Source: Emiliania huxleyi CCMP1516 (lineage: Eukaryota; Haptophyta; Isochrysidales; Noelaerhabdaceae). From it: a DNA stretch of 64,000 bases. Positions 48,736-58,832 of the stretch are shown piece after piece; position 1 is the stretch's first letter, and every line of letters starts with the position of its first letter. The DNA is taken from the NCBI RefSeq assembly GCF_000372725.1, contig NW_005200507.1, forward strand, positions 764,750-828,749, in the 5' to 3' direction. Made by a program: the position numbers and the translations under genes. Under the pieces are notes generated by a model. The model saw nothing but the letters and a program-made list of their open reading frames with translations. It was not told the DNA's origin and ran no database searches.

Positions 48736-50973
48736 CTAGCTCCCTGCACTCGCGGGCTCCTCCGGACTCCGACCGTCTCCGCCGAGCCTCTCGAGGCGCA
48801 GCCCGAGGAGCCGCGAGTAGGCGGCGAGCCGGGGCGCCTGCTGGTGCGTCGCCAGACTCACCACCGTGCCCGGCTTGCCCTGCCGACCGCACCGGCCGGC
48901 GAGGTGGAGGTAGCCCGCCGGGGTGGCCGGCGGCGCAGGCAGCAGCACGTACCCCACGTCGAGGTCGAGTCCGCGGCCGTGCCGCTCGCTCGCCACGTAA
49001 AGGGGCACGCCACGCCACTCCGCCGGCAGGGACGGCATCGCACCCTCCCCCTCCCCCGCCTCCTCGCCCGCCGCACAAATCGGTCCCTCCGCCGCGCCGG
49101 CCGCCCCGTCCGCCTCCCCTCCCCGCCCTCCCTCGAGGGGCAGCGTGCGCACTCCCGTCATGCCGAGCCGGCGCAGCGCCTCGGCCGTCTTTGCGACGCC
49201 CACCGACCGCTCGGCAAAGAGAATCGCCGCCGCCGCAGGCCGCTGCTGCGCCACGGCGGCGAGGAGCGCTCGCAACGGCGGCTCGGCGCTCGCGGCCCCA
49301 CGGCCCCGCACTGCGCCGTCCGAGCCGCCGCCCTCCTCGCTCGCCGCGGGAGGCGGCGGCGGCGGCGGCGGCCGCCACAGCACGTAGCTGTGCCGAATGG
49401 CGGCGGGGACACGGCGGTCGAGGGAGGGAGCGCCGCCGGGGAGGTGTGCGTGGCCCGCGCCTGCCACCTCGCCTGCCGCCTTGCCTGCCGCCTTGCCTGC
49501 CGCCTTGCCGCCTCCCGGCTCGATGAGAGGCACCGCCGCGTCGACTGCGGCTGGCACGCGCGAGAGCGAGCTGGTCGGCGCGCGCCCAGACCCGCCGACC
49601 AGCGGCTGCAGCTGCCTGCGGAGAGTGCGCGAGGCGGACGCCGACGCGGCGACGAGCTGCACCGCCTATCGAGACGGCTCCGCGACGCCTCACGCACGGC
49701 TCCGCCCCTCGGCGGTGCGGGGAGCTGCCCGTGCCTCCGGCTCCCAAGGCGCCTCGCGCAGCAGCAGCTCGGTCGGCGAGGGCGGCGTCGCGCGGCGCTC
49801 GGCGGCTCGCTCACGCGCGGTGAGGGGCGCCTCGCGCCCGCGCCGCGCGGCGGCGGCGACGGCGAGCGCGTCCGAGCCGAGCAGCTGGTCAGCCTCGTCG
49901 AGGACCACCACCCGCACCGACGAGCGGAGCGCCGCAGCGGCCGCAGAGTGGCGCGCAGAGGCGCGCGCCGGGGCCGCCTCGCCCGCCGCGCCCCGCCCGC
50001 CCCGCCCGCCCCGCCCGCGCCCGCGCCCGCGCCAACCGCGGCCGCCGCGGCCGCGGCCGCGCGGGCCGCCGCCCGGCCCTCGCGGCAACCGCGCCGTCGG
50101 ATCGGCGCCGGAAGCGGCAGCCTCGGCGGCGGCGGCGGCGGCGAAGAGGGCACGCAGCGTGTGGGGCGTGCCGGCAAGGAGGGGCGAGCCGTCGAGCTGC
50201 GCGAGGAGCGCGTCGCCCTCCGCCGCATCGCCCTCGCCCTCCGCGACCGGCTGCACCACCCGAAGCGCCGGCTGCGCCGCTCCGCCGCCACTGCTCGCCT
50301 CCGCCGGCCAGAGCAGCTCGACTGAGCGGCCGAGCTGCGAAGCGAGCTCGAGGCTCGGGCAGACGACGAGCGCGCAGTAGGCGTCGCCCCGGCGGAGGCG
50401 GCTCAGGAGCGGAAGGACGAAGGCGAGCGTCTTGCCCGCGCCCGTCTGCGCCGAGAGGAGCCCGTTGGAGCCGCGCGAGAGCGGACCGAAGGCGGCAGAC
50501 TGGATGGCGGTCGGCGCCTGTAGGCCGGCGCCGACGAGGCGCTGGCGCAAGACCGGGCCGACGGAGCAGTCGCCCCACATCACGCCGCCGGCCAAGCCTG
50601 CGGACGACGCCGCCGGAGATGCGGCGGCGGCCGGCGGCGGCGGCTGTGGCGGCGGCTGCCGCGCTGACGTAGCGTGGCAGTCCGCAAGGAGGCGCTCGGC
50701 CGCCGCCTCGAGCTCCGCCTGCGCGAGGCCCGGGAAGCACACGCTCGGATCGATGGAGACTGGCTCGTAGAGCGCGTCCGCCGCGCGCTCTGCCCGCGAC
50801 GCGCGGGAGCCACGCCGCTTGCGCCGCGCCGCCGGGTCGGCCGCGGCGCGGCGCGCGTACCAGTCGCGGTTGAGGGCGCGACGTGATGCGGCCGGGCGAG
50901 AGGGCAAGGCGGAGGTGGCTGAGAACAGGACGAGCAGAAGCAAAGAGTGCCTCAACACGAAGCGCACGGCCAT
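48736..50973 (-). CDS. DEAD-box RNA helicase, probably organelle-targeted (2 exons)
   Basis: Exons 50973-49735 and 49665-48736 are joined by a GC-AG intron of 69 bases (GAG|GCACGG to CGATAG), giving 722 residues. A signal-like leader (FVLRHSLLLLVLFSATSALP) followed by an Arg/Ala-rich region suggests plastid targeting. The Q-motif region (QAPTAIQSAAF), motif I (AQTGAGKTLAF), Ia-like CPSLELASQ and motif II (VVLDEADQLL) are clear. Exon 2 begins VQLVAASASASRTL, so the usual SAT motif III reads SAS. Motif V is RHGRGLDLD and motif VI is HLAGRCGRQGKPG. An RGG-like run of Gly/Arg repeats (about residues 300-325) sits before the DEAD motif. Divergent motifs III and V leave unwinding activity uncertain. 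Confidence 0.8.
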
Positions 50974-51141
50974 GTGTTTCTCGGGTGGGATAGAAGATTT
51001 CTTTTTTATCTTAAAGAAAAGAAACAACAGCGCGAGAGAAAGGCGCCTACTCGCGCGGACGCCCCTCACGTAAACGCACAACCCCGGGCCCCGAAATCGC
51101 ACAACAAAAACAACCCCGCCCCTCTTTCTCACGGGTTTAGA
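50974..51141. promoter_or_regulatory. Shared promoter between divergent genes
   Basis: Only 168 bases separate the helicase ATG (minus) from the MsrB ATG (plus), so the region must contain both start sites. It includes an AT-richer patch with TTTTTTATCTTAAAG near 51001-51015. No defined motif was identified. Confidence 0.5.
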
Positions 51142-51967
51142 ATGCTCCTCATCCCCTCCCGCGCCTCCTCGCCTCGGATGATGGCCGCGCCCGACCTGCG
51201 CCTGCCCGACTCCGAGTGGCGCGCGCGGCTCTCCGCGCGCGAGTACGAGGTTCTGCGGCGCGAGGGCACCGAGCCAGCCTGGTCGCACGAGTTCAACGCG
51301 CTCGAGGAGGAGGGCGTCTTCACCTGCGCGGCGTGCGCGACGCCCCTCTTCCGCAGCCAAGAGAAGTTCGACTCGGGCTCGGGCTGGCCCTCGTTTTGGG
51401 CGCCGGCTGGCGACGACGCCGTCATTACGAGCGTCGACTTCAAGCTGGGCCTGCCCCGCACGGAGGTGCGCTGCGCCGCGTGCGACGGGCACCTCGGCCA
51501 CGTCTTCTCCGACGGCCCGCGCCCGACGGGGCGGCGGTACTGCATGAATGGCGTGGCGATGCGCTTCTCGGCCGCCGCCGCGGCGCCAGAGCTGGCGGCG
51601 GCGGCGGCCGAGGCGGCCGAGGGCTCCGCATCCTCGCGCGCCAGCCTCGCCGCGGTGCTTCCGGAGCTCGTCCTCGCGTCGCTCCTCGTCGCGGGCGAGC
51701 TGGTGCGCTTCGGCCTCTCCTCGGGCGGGCTGACGCCGCCGCAAGCCGCGTGGGCCGCCTCTGCGACCAGAGCGCTGCCGCCCGGCGGCGGCCCGGTGGG
51801 GGCGGTGCTGCTGGTCGCCGGCTGCGCCGCGCTCGCCGACAAGGTCTCGCTGCTGCGCGGCGAGGGGCCGGCCGGGGCGGCGGCCGCGGGCGAGGAGACG
51901 GCGGCGAGCGAGGGAAAGGGCCGGAGTACGCCGCCGCAGATGTGTGCAGCCGAGCCGGGAGGTGGCG

Positions 51968-52001
<34 letters not shown>

Positions 52002-52365
52002 GTTTGACTTTGCGAGGCTGGGCGACGCGTTTGAGGGCGCCAGGGTTCTCGAGATGCGCAAGCGGGGCAGCGCCGAGGGGCAGCGGCGGCGGCTCGCGAC
52101 GCCGCGGCAGGTGCTGGCGAACGCGGTCGAGAGCGGGCCTCAGGGCGCGCGCGCCCCACACTAGCGCGGCGCCTCGGCGTGCGCTGCTCCACTGCGCGTG
52201 CCCCCGGCCCACACGCCGCCCGCGCCGCCCGCGTCAGGCGCGCTCATCCTGCTCTTCCTACTGCTCACGCTGGCCGACGTGGCCTTCAACTTGAGCCGGC
52301 AGTTCGTCTGCGTCTTCGCGGAGCTCTGCGAGCCCGCGCAGCTGGAGCTGCCACCGACGCCGTAA
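51142..52365 (+). CDS. MSRB: Methionine-R-sulfoxide reductase B with membrane-type C-terminal extension
   Basis: Reduces methionine-R-sulfoxide in proteins. The reductase domain is residues about 20-145: WRARLSAREYEVLRREGTE, FTCAACATPLFRSQEKFDSG and GWPSFW, then RCAACDGHLGHVFSDGP and the catalytic RYCMNGVAMRF. The two CxxC pairs bind zinc. After it are about 200 residues not found in standard MsrB, with hydrophobic segments (VLPELVLASLLVAGELVRFG, AVLLVAGCAALADK) and a poly-Gly run. A likely second exon at 52238-52365, joined by a GC-AG intron (52145-52237), adds ALILLFLLLTLADVAFNLSR, a third membrane-type segment. If that intron is not removed the frame stops at 52164. Confidence 0.8.
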
Positions 52366-52491
52366 ACACAGTGATTCCTGTGAAGTTTTCGATGTATCAC
52401 AGTAGGGGGTGTTGTCGCCGAAAAAGGAAAGAAAGAAAGAAAGAAAACGCACGCGCTGCGCGGTCGTGGGGAGGTCTCTTTGCTCCTCCCC

Positions 52492-54136
52492 ATGAGCATG
52501 CTCACCGCCCTGCTTCTCCCGGCCGCCTCCTACGTCCTTCAGCGCGCAGGCCCGCCGCTCCTGCGGTCCCCCCCCGTCCGGGGTTTTGCGGCGGCGCGCG
52601 GTGCTCGGCCGGCGATGGCCGAGGCTGCAGAGGAGAAGCGGGCGACAGCCGACGTCATTCCGGGGATGGTGGCGATGGAGGCGTCTCCGGCCACCGTGCG
52701 CGCGCCCGGCTGCCCGTCGTGCGAGGTGGAGTGGGTCGCCAAGTCCAAGGACGTCGAGGGGACCGAGGCGGAGCGGCTGGCGGCGCTACGCGGCTCCGAC
52801 ATGGCGGCCTACATCGGTGAGATCTGGGAGTACGGGCAGCACATGAACGACACGCAGCGGCAGGAGCTGGCGCTGACGCCCGACATGGAGTGCCGCCGCT
52901 TCGTCATCGACGCCTCCACGCCGCCGACGCCGCTGATGGAGGCGGTCTACAACGCGACGATGGTGCGCGTGCCGTACGAGCAGGCCTGCTACGTCTGCGG
53001 GCCGGAGCAGGCGATGCTGCTGCGCACGCTGGTGGCGATCGCGCGGCCGCGGCAGGCGCTCGACATCGGCTGCTTCACCGGCTACGCCTCCTCCGCCATC
53101 GTCGACGCGCTGCCTCGCTCCGCGCAGCTGACTTGCCTCGAGGTTGAGCCGACATGGACCGGGCTCGCGTCAGAGCTGCTCGAGGGGAGGGCGGCGAGCT
53201 TCGAGACGGGGCCGGCGATCGAGACGCTGCGCCGGTTCGAGGAGGAGGGCCGCCGCTTCGACTTCGTCTCGCTCGACGCCGACAAGCCGATGCACGGGGA
53301 GTACTACAACGCGTCGCTGCGCCTGCTGCGGCCTGGCGGCGTGCTGGTCATGTTCGGCATGCTTCTCTTCCCGACGGTGGAGGACCAGCAGGCGATGGAG
53401 GCGCTGCACGAGGTGCTGCCAAACGACACGTGCGCCCTCCCCCGCCCGCCCCTCTCCCGCCCCCGCACTCAGCCCACCCTCCCACCCCCGCCCCCCTCGC
53501 CCCTCCCGCTGCGTGCAGGCGCGTCTCGACGGCGCAGCTGCCCGTCGGGTGCGGCATCCAGCTGATCGTCAAGACGGAGGAGGTGGACCCCGCCGCCCCG
53601 CCACTGCACTACGCCTCGCAGCGGGCCGACGGGTCCGTCGGCGGCCTCGCCTCCCAGCCTCCTGCCGATGGCGACGCGGCGCAGCTCGAGCGGACGAGGC
53701 GCGTGATCCTGCAGCTGAGAGAGCCGAGAGGGCCGAGAGGACCGAAAGCGCAGCTCGAGCGGACGAGGCGTGTGGGGTGGAGCCGGAGAGCAGAGCCGCG
53801 CAGAGAGCGGAGCCCCGCTACGCGCGGAGCCCCTCGGCAGGGAGGAGCCCCTTCTGGCATACCCCCCCCCCCCCCTGTCCTTCCCCTCTCCCCTCGCCCC
53901 TGCAGGTTCGAGCTCGAGTGTCAATTATTAATTAACTTCTGGTTAACCCCTGCAGGTTCGAGCTCGAGCTCGAGCTCGCCGCCATCGACCGCCTCGTCCA
54001 GGCCGACGGCGTGCCGCTCGGAGGCGCCGCCGCCACCGGCCCCGGCACAGAGGCGCTCTCCTCGGCTGGTCTCGTCGCGCTCGCCGCGGCGCGCCGCCAG
54101 GCCGCCGAGCCGCCCGCCGAGGAGGCGCAGCCGTGA
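52492..54136 (+). CDS. SAM-dependent O-methyltransferase, family 3 (3 exons)
   Basis: Related to caffeoyl-CoA/catechol O-methyltransferases. Predicted exons are 52492-53429, 53519-53698 and 53956-54136, giving 432 residues. After an Ala-rich leader of about 130 residues, the methyltransferase domain shows RVPYEQACYVCGPEQAMLLR, ALDIGCFTGYASSAIVDALP (motif I), LTCLEVEPTWTGLA and FDFVSLDADKPMHGEYYNAS (metal-binding DxDK), followed by LLRPGGVLVMFGMLLF. Exon 2 completes the domain (STAQLPVGCGIQLIVKTEEV). Exon 3 is a helical tail (FELELELAAIDRLVQADGVP). Intron 1 is GT-AG; intron 2 is GC-AG and carries duplicated segments at both ends. Confidence 0.82.
53699..53955 (+). repeat. Intron with duplicated donor and acceptor segments
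   Basis: A 23-base sequence spanning the donor (ACGAG|GCG) occurs at 53679-53701 and again at 53748-53770. A 22-base sequence spanning the acceptor (CCCCTGCAG|GTTCGAG) occurs at 53897-53918 and again at 53947-53968, with 28 AT-rich bases between (53919-53946). Only use of the second acceptor keeps the frame, because the 50-base offset is not a multiple of three. Confidence 0.75.
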
Positions 54137-54590
54137 GTGCTGAGGCGCTGCCACGGCGGCGGGACGCGGCCAGGAGGGCGCATCGGATCGAGGGCTCCGT
54201 TGCGAGCGGAGAGGCTGCCGTGTCAGAGGTCTATAAGCATTGTGGCTCTCCTTTATCGTAGCGAGGACCTGGGTCAGGCTGGTCTCTCTAGTGAGTAGTG
54301 TCGTGCATATTGCCAAAGCCCAATCCCGGTGATTGCAAAGAAAGATAAAGAACGCAAGGCGCTGACAAGGTTCAACGTCATACGTCAAGGGATAAGGCCC
54401 CAGAAAAAGCAAAACAACTCGCAGTCGGCAGCAGGGTTGTTGCACGAGTATATACCGCAGCTTGTACACTCTGTACCCAGCCCCTTGGAGTGTGAAGGCT
54501 TCGTAGCCCTGCGGTCTACTGAAGATCCGCAGGACTGGAGCGAAAAAAAGCAAGCGAGTGCTCTGTACCCAGATAAACATACGGCAATTA
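54137..54590. other. Intergenic, no gene seen
   Basis: This is the space between convergent genes. It is somewhat AT-richer than its surroundings and has no supported frame. Confidence 0.5.
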
Positions 54591-55974
54591 TCACGCGGAT
54601 GAGAGCGCGGGCGGCTCCTCCGCTGGCGGCGCGGGCGGTGCGCGAGAGGTTTCGTACAAGCGGACGAGAGACGGGAGCGTCGCCGGAGCGTGCGTGAGAG
54701 GGCAGCGCCCGTGGCGCCGCACCGCGCGGGTGATGCACTTTGCGCAAAAGACGTAGCCGGAGGGCGCGGCGGTGGGCTGCTCCATCGGCGACATGGCGCA
54801 CTCGCCGCACGCGCCGGGCAGCGGCGGACGCTTGCCCGGCGCGAGCGGGGGCGGGGGCGGCGGCGGCGGCAGGAGCGGCGCGGCGAGCGGCGGCGCATCG
54901 TCTGACTGGTGCAGCCAGCCGAGCAGGCGGTAGCCGAAGGCGGAGAGGAGGAGCAGCTGCCGCGCGTGCTGCAGCGGCAGCTCGAGCAACCGAGCCCCGA
55001 TCTCGCGCCGCGAGCCTCGGAACGCGCCTCCGCCTCCGCAGCCTCCGCCGCCGTCCGCCGCGGCGGGCGCCGCGGCGGGCGCCGCGGCGGGCAGCAGGCG
55101 GTAGCGGAGGAGTCGCTCGGCGAGCGAGGCGTGCGGGGAGCGGCGCGAGAGGAAGAGCAGCAGCTGCCTGCGGCGAGGGAGGAGCAGCCCGCTGAGGACC
55201 TCGCGCCGCCAGGCGGCGAGCCGCGTCCTGCGTGAGCGGCGGGCGGCGGGCGGAGGCGCGCCAGAGGTGCAGCACGTCGAGACCGGCGCAGACGGCGCGG
55301 TACGCGAGCGACAGGGCGCGCCGCCGCCGACCCGCCCCGCCGCCGCTTGGCCCGCCGCCGGCATCTCCGCCGTCGCCGCCGCCGCCCCTTCCCTCGCCGT
55401 CCCGCTCGTCGGCGAGTGCGTCGGCGGAGAGGAGTGGGTCCAGCTTGGCGCGCAGATAGAGAGGCGCCACCTGAGAGGCGCGGCGCCTCGCCTTGTCGAG
55501 GATCTGACTCGGGCGGGTGGCGGCAGGGAGGAAGGCGCACCAGGACGAGCACCTCGAGCAGCAGCCGGCGAGGGCCTCGCACCGCGGCGAACCGATCCGC
55601 CAGGGCATCCAACGGAGACCAGCCGGCGCGTCGGGCGCTCCTCACGCCGCCCCGCTGCATGAAGTAAAAGTGCTCCGAGAAGGAGGCGCCGTGGCGCAGC
55701 AACGAGTGCGCCTCAAGTGCGCAGCTGAGCGCAGCAAAAAGCTCCTCGCGCAGCGAATGGACTCGGAGCAGCAGCCAAGGGTGCCGCTGGGCGGCAACCT
55801 GCGGACGGCGGTGGCGGGATCACGGCACGATGAGGAGTTCTCCGGATACACACACACACACACCGCCAGGACGTACTCAAAGGCGGAGCGCAGGGCCGGC
55901 ATGAGCCGTTCGTGAGCGAGAACCTCTAGGACGGGCCCGCCGGCGGAGCTGCTGCTGCCGGGAACGGTGGCCAT
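54591..55974 (-). CDS. PEX12: PEX12-type peroxisomal RING protein (4 exons)
   Basis: Member of the RING complex that ubiquitinates the import receptor PEX5 at the peroxisomal membrane. Exons 55974-55864, 55798-55553, 55470-55262 and 55227-54591 give 400 residues. Exon 1 has VLEVLAHERLMPALRSAFEY. Exon 2 continues QRHPWLLLRVHSLREELFAA and ASFSEHFYFMQR, the conserved N-terminal pattern. Exon 3 has VAPLYLRAKLDPLL and LAYRAVCAGLDVLHLW. The C-terminal RING-like domain reads CGECAMSP...APSGYVFCAKCITRAVRRHG then RCPLTHAPATLPSLVRLY, with the partial zinc-ligand set typical of PEX12. Introns 1 and 2 are GT-AG. Intron 3 would be only 34 bases (GC-AG) yet restores phase exactly; a natural or sequencing frameshift is the alternative. 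Confidence 0.82.
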
Positions 55975-56513
55975 GTCTGCGTCGCCGCTGACAGTTTTCG
56001 ACCTCGTGCAGGGCCAGTCGTCGTCGGCAGCGTCAGAAGGGCCGGGACTTTGGGTTCGGGCTCCTTGCCGTCAAGGGGCGTTGTCGCCGTATTGTGTCTT
56101 GTGGGCTTGCTCGGAAGCCTCAATTCGCGCACACCTTGCAAGCCACGAGTGCGCGAGTGCGTGTTTAGGCCACTCAAGCAGGCGACGCCGAGCACGGAGC
56201 ACCGCACGCAACGCATCTCGCTGGGGCGCCACCTATCGCCCCGACTGATTGGCAGCATCAACGCCGACCCCATGACGGTCCACCAACCCCATGAGACAGG
56301 CAGTTGCGCCCTGATCTCGGTCCAAGACGGCCAACGCCGTGTCCGGCACCTGCTCCGCTGCCAGCGCGGCTTCACGGGGATGCCCCCCCCGGACACGTGC
56401 TGATGTGTTGGTCGTTTGTGGTTCCCAGAAGACTACTCTAGTGAGATTTGCAGAGAGAACGCGATGTGTGATGCGTGATATATCATCAGACGCGGCCGGA
56501 GACAGCCCCAACA
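55975..56513. other. Intergenic region between divergent genes
   Basis: Lies between the PEX12 start (minus) and the monooxygenase start (plus), so it should hold both promoters. No repeat or extra gene was recognised. Confidence 0.45.
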
Positions 56514-58352
56514 ATGGGCTACTCACTCGAAAGCGACGACAGCAAGTGCTCGACCTACGTGCACGTCAAGAAGGTGGCCGTCATCGGCGCAGGCGTGGCC
56601 GGACTTCAACTGGCTGAGCGCCTCGGCAAGAAGTCGGGTCTCGAGGTGTCTCGAGCCACTGCGCACACGACGCCACGCATACCCACTCGTGCTGAGCTCA
56701 CCCAGTGCCATCGGTGCGGCTGGGCGCGGCGCAGTCACTGTGACCGGCCTCGCGTGCGGCGCCAGGTGACCATCTTCGAGAAGACGAACAAGGTGGGTGG
56801 TGTGTGGTCCGCCAACTACGCAGACTTCGGCCTGCAGGTGCCGAAGGAGCTCTACGAGTTCCCGGCCTTCCCGTACCCAGAGGGCAAGTCGTGGGACAAG
56901 TTCCCCAAGGGCGCCCAGGTGCAGGAGTACATCGAAGCCTTCGCCGAGCACGCTGGGCTCCGACAGCTGATCCGGTTCGACACCTCCGTCCTCTCGCTGC
57001 AGAAGCGCGAGCGCGGCTGGCTCGTCACCCACGCGCCCAACGGCCAGGGAACGGAGGGTGTCCAAGAGCCGTTCGACTTCGTCGTGGTCGCGACCGGCAT
57101 GTACGGCGGCGCCTCGCCGCACATCCCGTCGGCGCCGGGCAAGGAGGAGTTCGAGGGCGCGCTGCTGCACTCGTTCCACTTCCGCGAGCGCGAGCAGGCG
57201 CGCGGCAAGCGCGTGGTCGTCGTGGGCGGCGGCAAGTCAGCCGTCGACTGCGCGGTGGCCGCGGTCAAGGGCGGTGCCGAGGAGGTGACGCTCCTCTTCC
57301 GCGCGGCGCACTGGCCGGTGCCGCGCTACATCCTCAACCTGATCCCGTTCAAGTTCGCCACGTACTCGCGCTTCGGCCACGCGCTGCTGCCGACGCACCA
57401 CGACGTGAGCAGCCTCGTGTGGTGGCTGCACGCGCTGTTCACGCCGCTCAAGTGGCTCGTCTGGCGGCTCGTCGAGATTATCTTTCGCCTGCAGTTCCAG
57501 ATCCCCAAGGAGATGCTCCCGCGCTCGCGCATCGAGATTGACGTCTTCACGGGCGGCCAAATCCTGACGTATGAGGCGCGCGACCTGATCAACGCGGGGA
57601 AGCTCAAGATCTGCCGCGACGCGATCGCGCGGTACACGCCCGCCGGTGTCGCGCTCAAGCAGGGCGCGCCGATCAGCTGCGACATGGTTGTGTACGGCAC
57701 AGGCTTCACGAAGACGTACAACTACCTCGAGCCGTGCGTGCGCGATGCGCTGCAGCTCCAGCGCGACGGGCTGTACCTCTACCGGTCGGTGCTGCCGGTC
57801 GGTGTGCCGGACATCGCCTTCCTCGGCGCGGAGGTCTCGACGTTCAACAACATCCTCACGCACGGTCTGCAGGCCGCGTGGCTCTCGAGCGTGCTCGGCG
57901 GCGAGGTCACATCTCCCCACCTCTCCCCACCTCTCCCCACCTCTCCCCACCTCTTCCCACCTCTCCCCACCTCTCCCCACCTCTCCCCACCCCTCCCCAC
58001 CCCTCCCCACCAGGTGAAGCTGCCCTCAGCATCGGAGATGCAGCGCTCGGTCGAGCAGGAGATGCACTGGAAGCGCACGTGGATGCCGTCGACCTCGGCG
58101 CGCGCGGCGATCCAGCAGTTGCACATGCCCAAGTACCACGACAAGCTCGTCGAGGACATGGGCTTCGGCGCGTGCCGCAAGAGCAACCCGCTCTTCGAGG
58201 TGTTCGTCCCGTACACGGCGCGCGACTACCGCCCGATCTTCGGCCTCGCGGACACCACCAAGAGCTCCAACTGGATGCGCCTCAAGGAGACGCTCGCCGT
58301 GATCCTCGCTCTCCTCCTCTTCTCGCCGCTCATGCTCTCGGGCAGAAAGTAG
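56514..58352 (+). CDS. Flavin-containing monooxygenase (3 exons)
   Basis: FAD- and NADPH-dependent oxygenase of 536 residues. Exons are 56514-56645, 56766-57905 and 58014-58352, with GT-AG introns of 120 and 108 bases. The FAD Rossmann motif VAVIGAGVAGLQLAERLG opens the protein and is followed across intron 1 by VTIFEKTNKVGGVWSANYAD. Next come VVVATGMYGGASPH, an LLHSFHFRERE segment in the position of the FMO identity motif, the NADPH motif RVVVVGGGKSAVDCAVAA and VVYGTGFTKTYNYLEP. The C-terminus has a hydrophobic anchor (LAVILALLLFSPLML). Intron 2 is almost entirely a CTCCCCACCT decamer repeat. Both introns are multiples of three without stops, so retention would stay in frame. Confidence 0.85.
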   Translation: MGYSLESDDSKCSTYVHVKKVAVIGAGVAGLQLAERLGKKSGLEVSRATAHTTPRIPTRAELTQCHRCGWARRSHCDRPRVRRQVTIFEKTNKVGGVWSANYADFGLQVPKELYEFPAFPYPEGKSWDKFPKGAQVQEYIEAFAEHAGLRQLIRFDTSVLSLQKRERGWLVTHAPNGQGTEGVQEPFDFVVVATGMYGGASPHIPSAPGKEEFEGALLHSFHFREREQARGKRVVVVGGGKSAVDCAVAAVKGGAEEVTLLFRAAHWPVPRYILNLIPFKFATYSRFGHALLPTHHDVSSLVWWLHALFTPLKWLVWRLVEIIFRLQFQIPKEMLPRSRIEIDVFTGGQILTYEARDLINAGKLKICRDAIARYTPAGVALKQGAPISCDMVVYGTGFTKTYNYLEPCVRDALQLQRDGLYLYRSVLPVGVPDIAFLGAEVSTFNNILTHGLQAAWLSSVLGGEVTSPHLSPPLPTSPHLFPPLPTSPHLSPPLPTPPHQVKLPSASEMQRSVEQEMHWKRTWMPSTSARAAIQQLHMPKYHDKLVEDMGFGACRKSNPLFEVFVPYTARDYRPIFGLADTTKSSNWMRLKETLAVILALLLFSPLMLSGRK

Positions 58353-58832
58353 ACGCCGAGTCCCGCGCCGAGCAGCGTCCAGCAAGCACTGCCAAACTGG
58401 CAGCAGGGCCAGCGCGCCAGCTGGGCGCAGCACGCGGGCGGAGGGGCGATCTAGGGGGCGATCTCCACAGAGGTGGGTGTTCTGGGGGTTGGCACACACA
58501 CTCACACACTGGTGTTGCCCCTTCCTAGACCGGTAGACGGCTCGAGGCAAAGCGGAATTTCACGGGGACACACACGCTTGCAAAGTCCAAAGAGAAAACT
58601 TTTGTGAAAACGGGGTTTTACCGCACCGCGAGGGTGCACTCTATTTCACGAGAGCGGTGTGAACGAGAACGAAATCAAACTGTCCTCTAGCTCTACACGC
58701 CTAAAACACATAATGCTCTTCGTCCGATCTCGTCTGATGAATACGTAGTGTCTCTCTCTCTCTTCTTCTCTCTGTCTGTGGCTGTATTCGTGTCCAGGAT
58801 TCCTACTTGTGCACATTCCCCCCTTATGTGTG
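58353..58832. other. Intergenic, no gene seen
   Basis: Lies between convergent genes and contains a CTCTCTCTTCTTCTCTCT tract near 58752. No gene is supported. Confidence 0.5.

Noticed and set aside
53921..54590. Extension of the PEX12 minus frame across 54590
   Set aside because: That frame loses all PEX12 similarity; the RING-containing frame ends at 54591.
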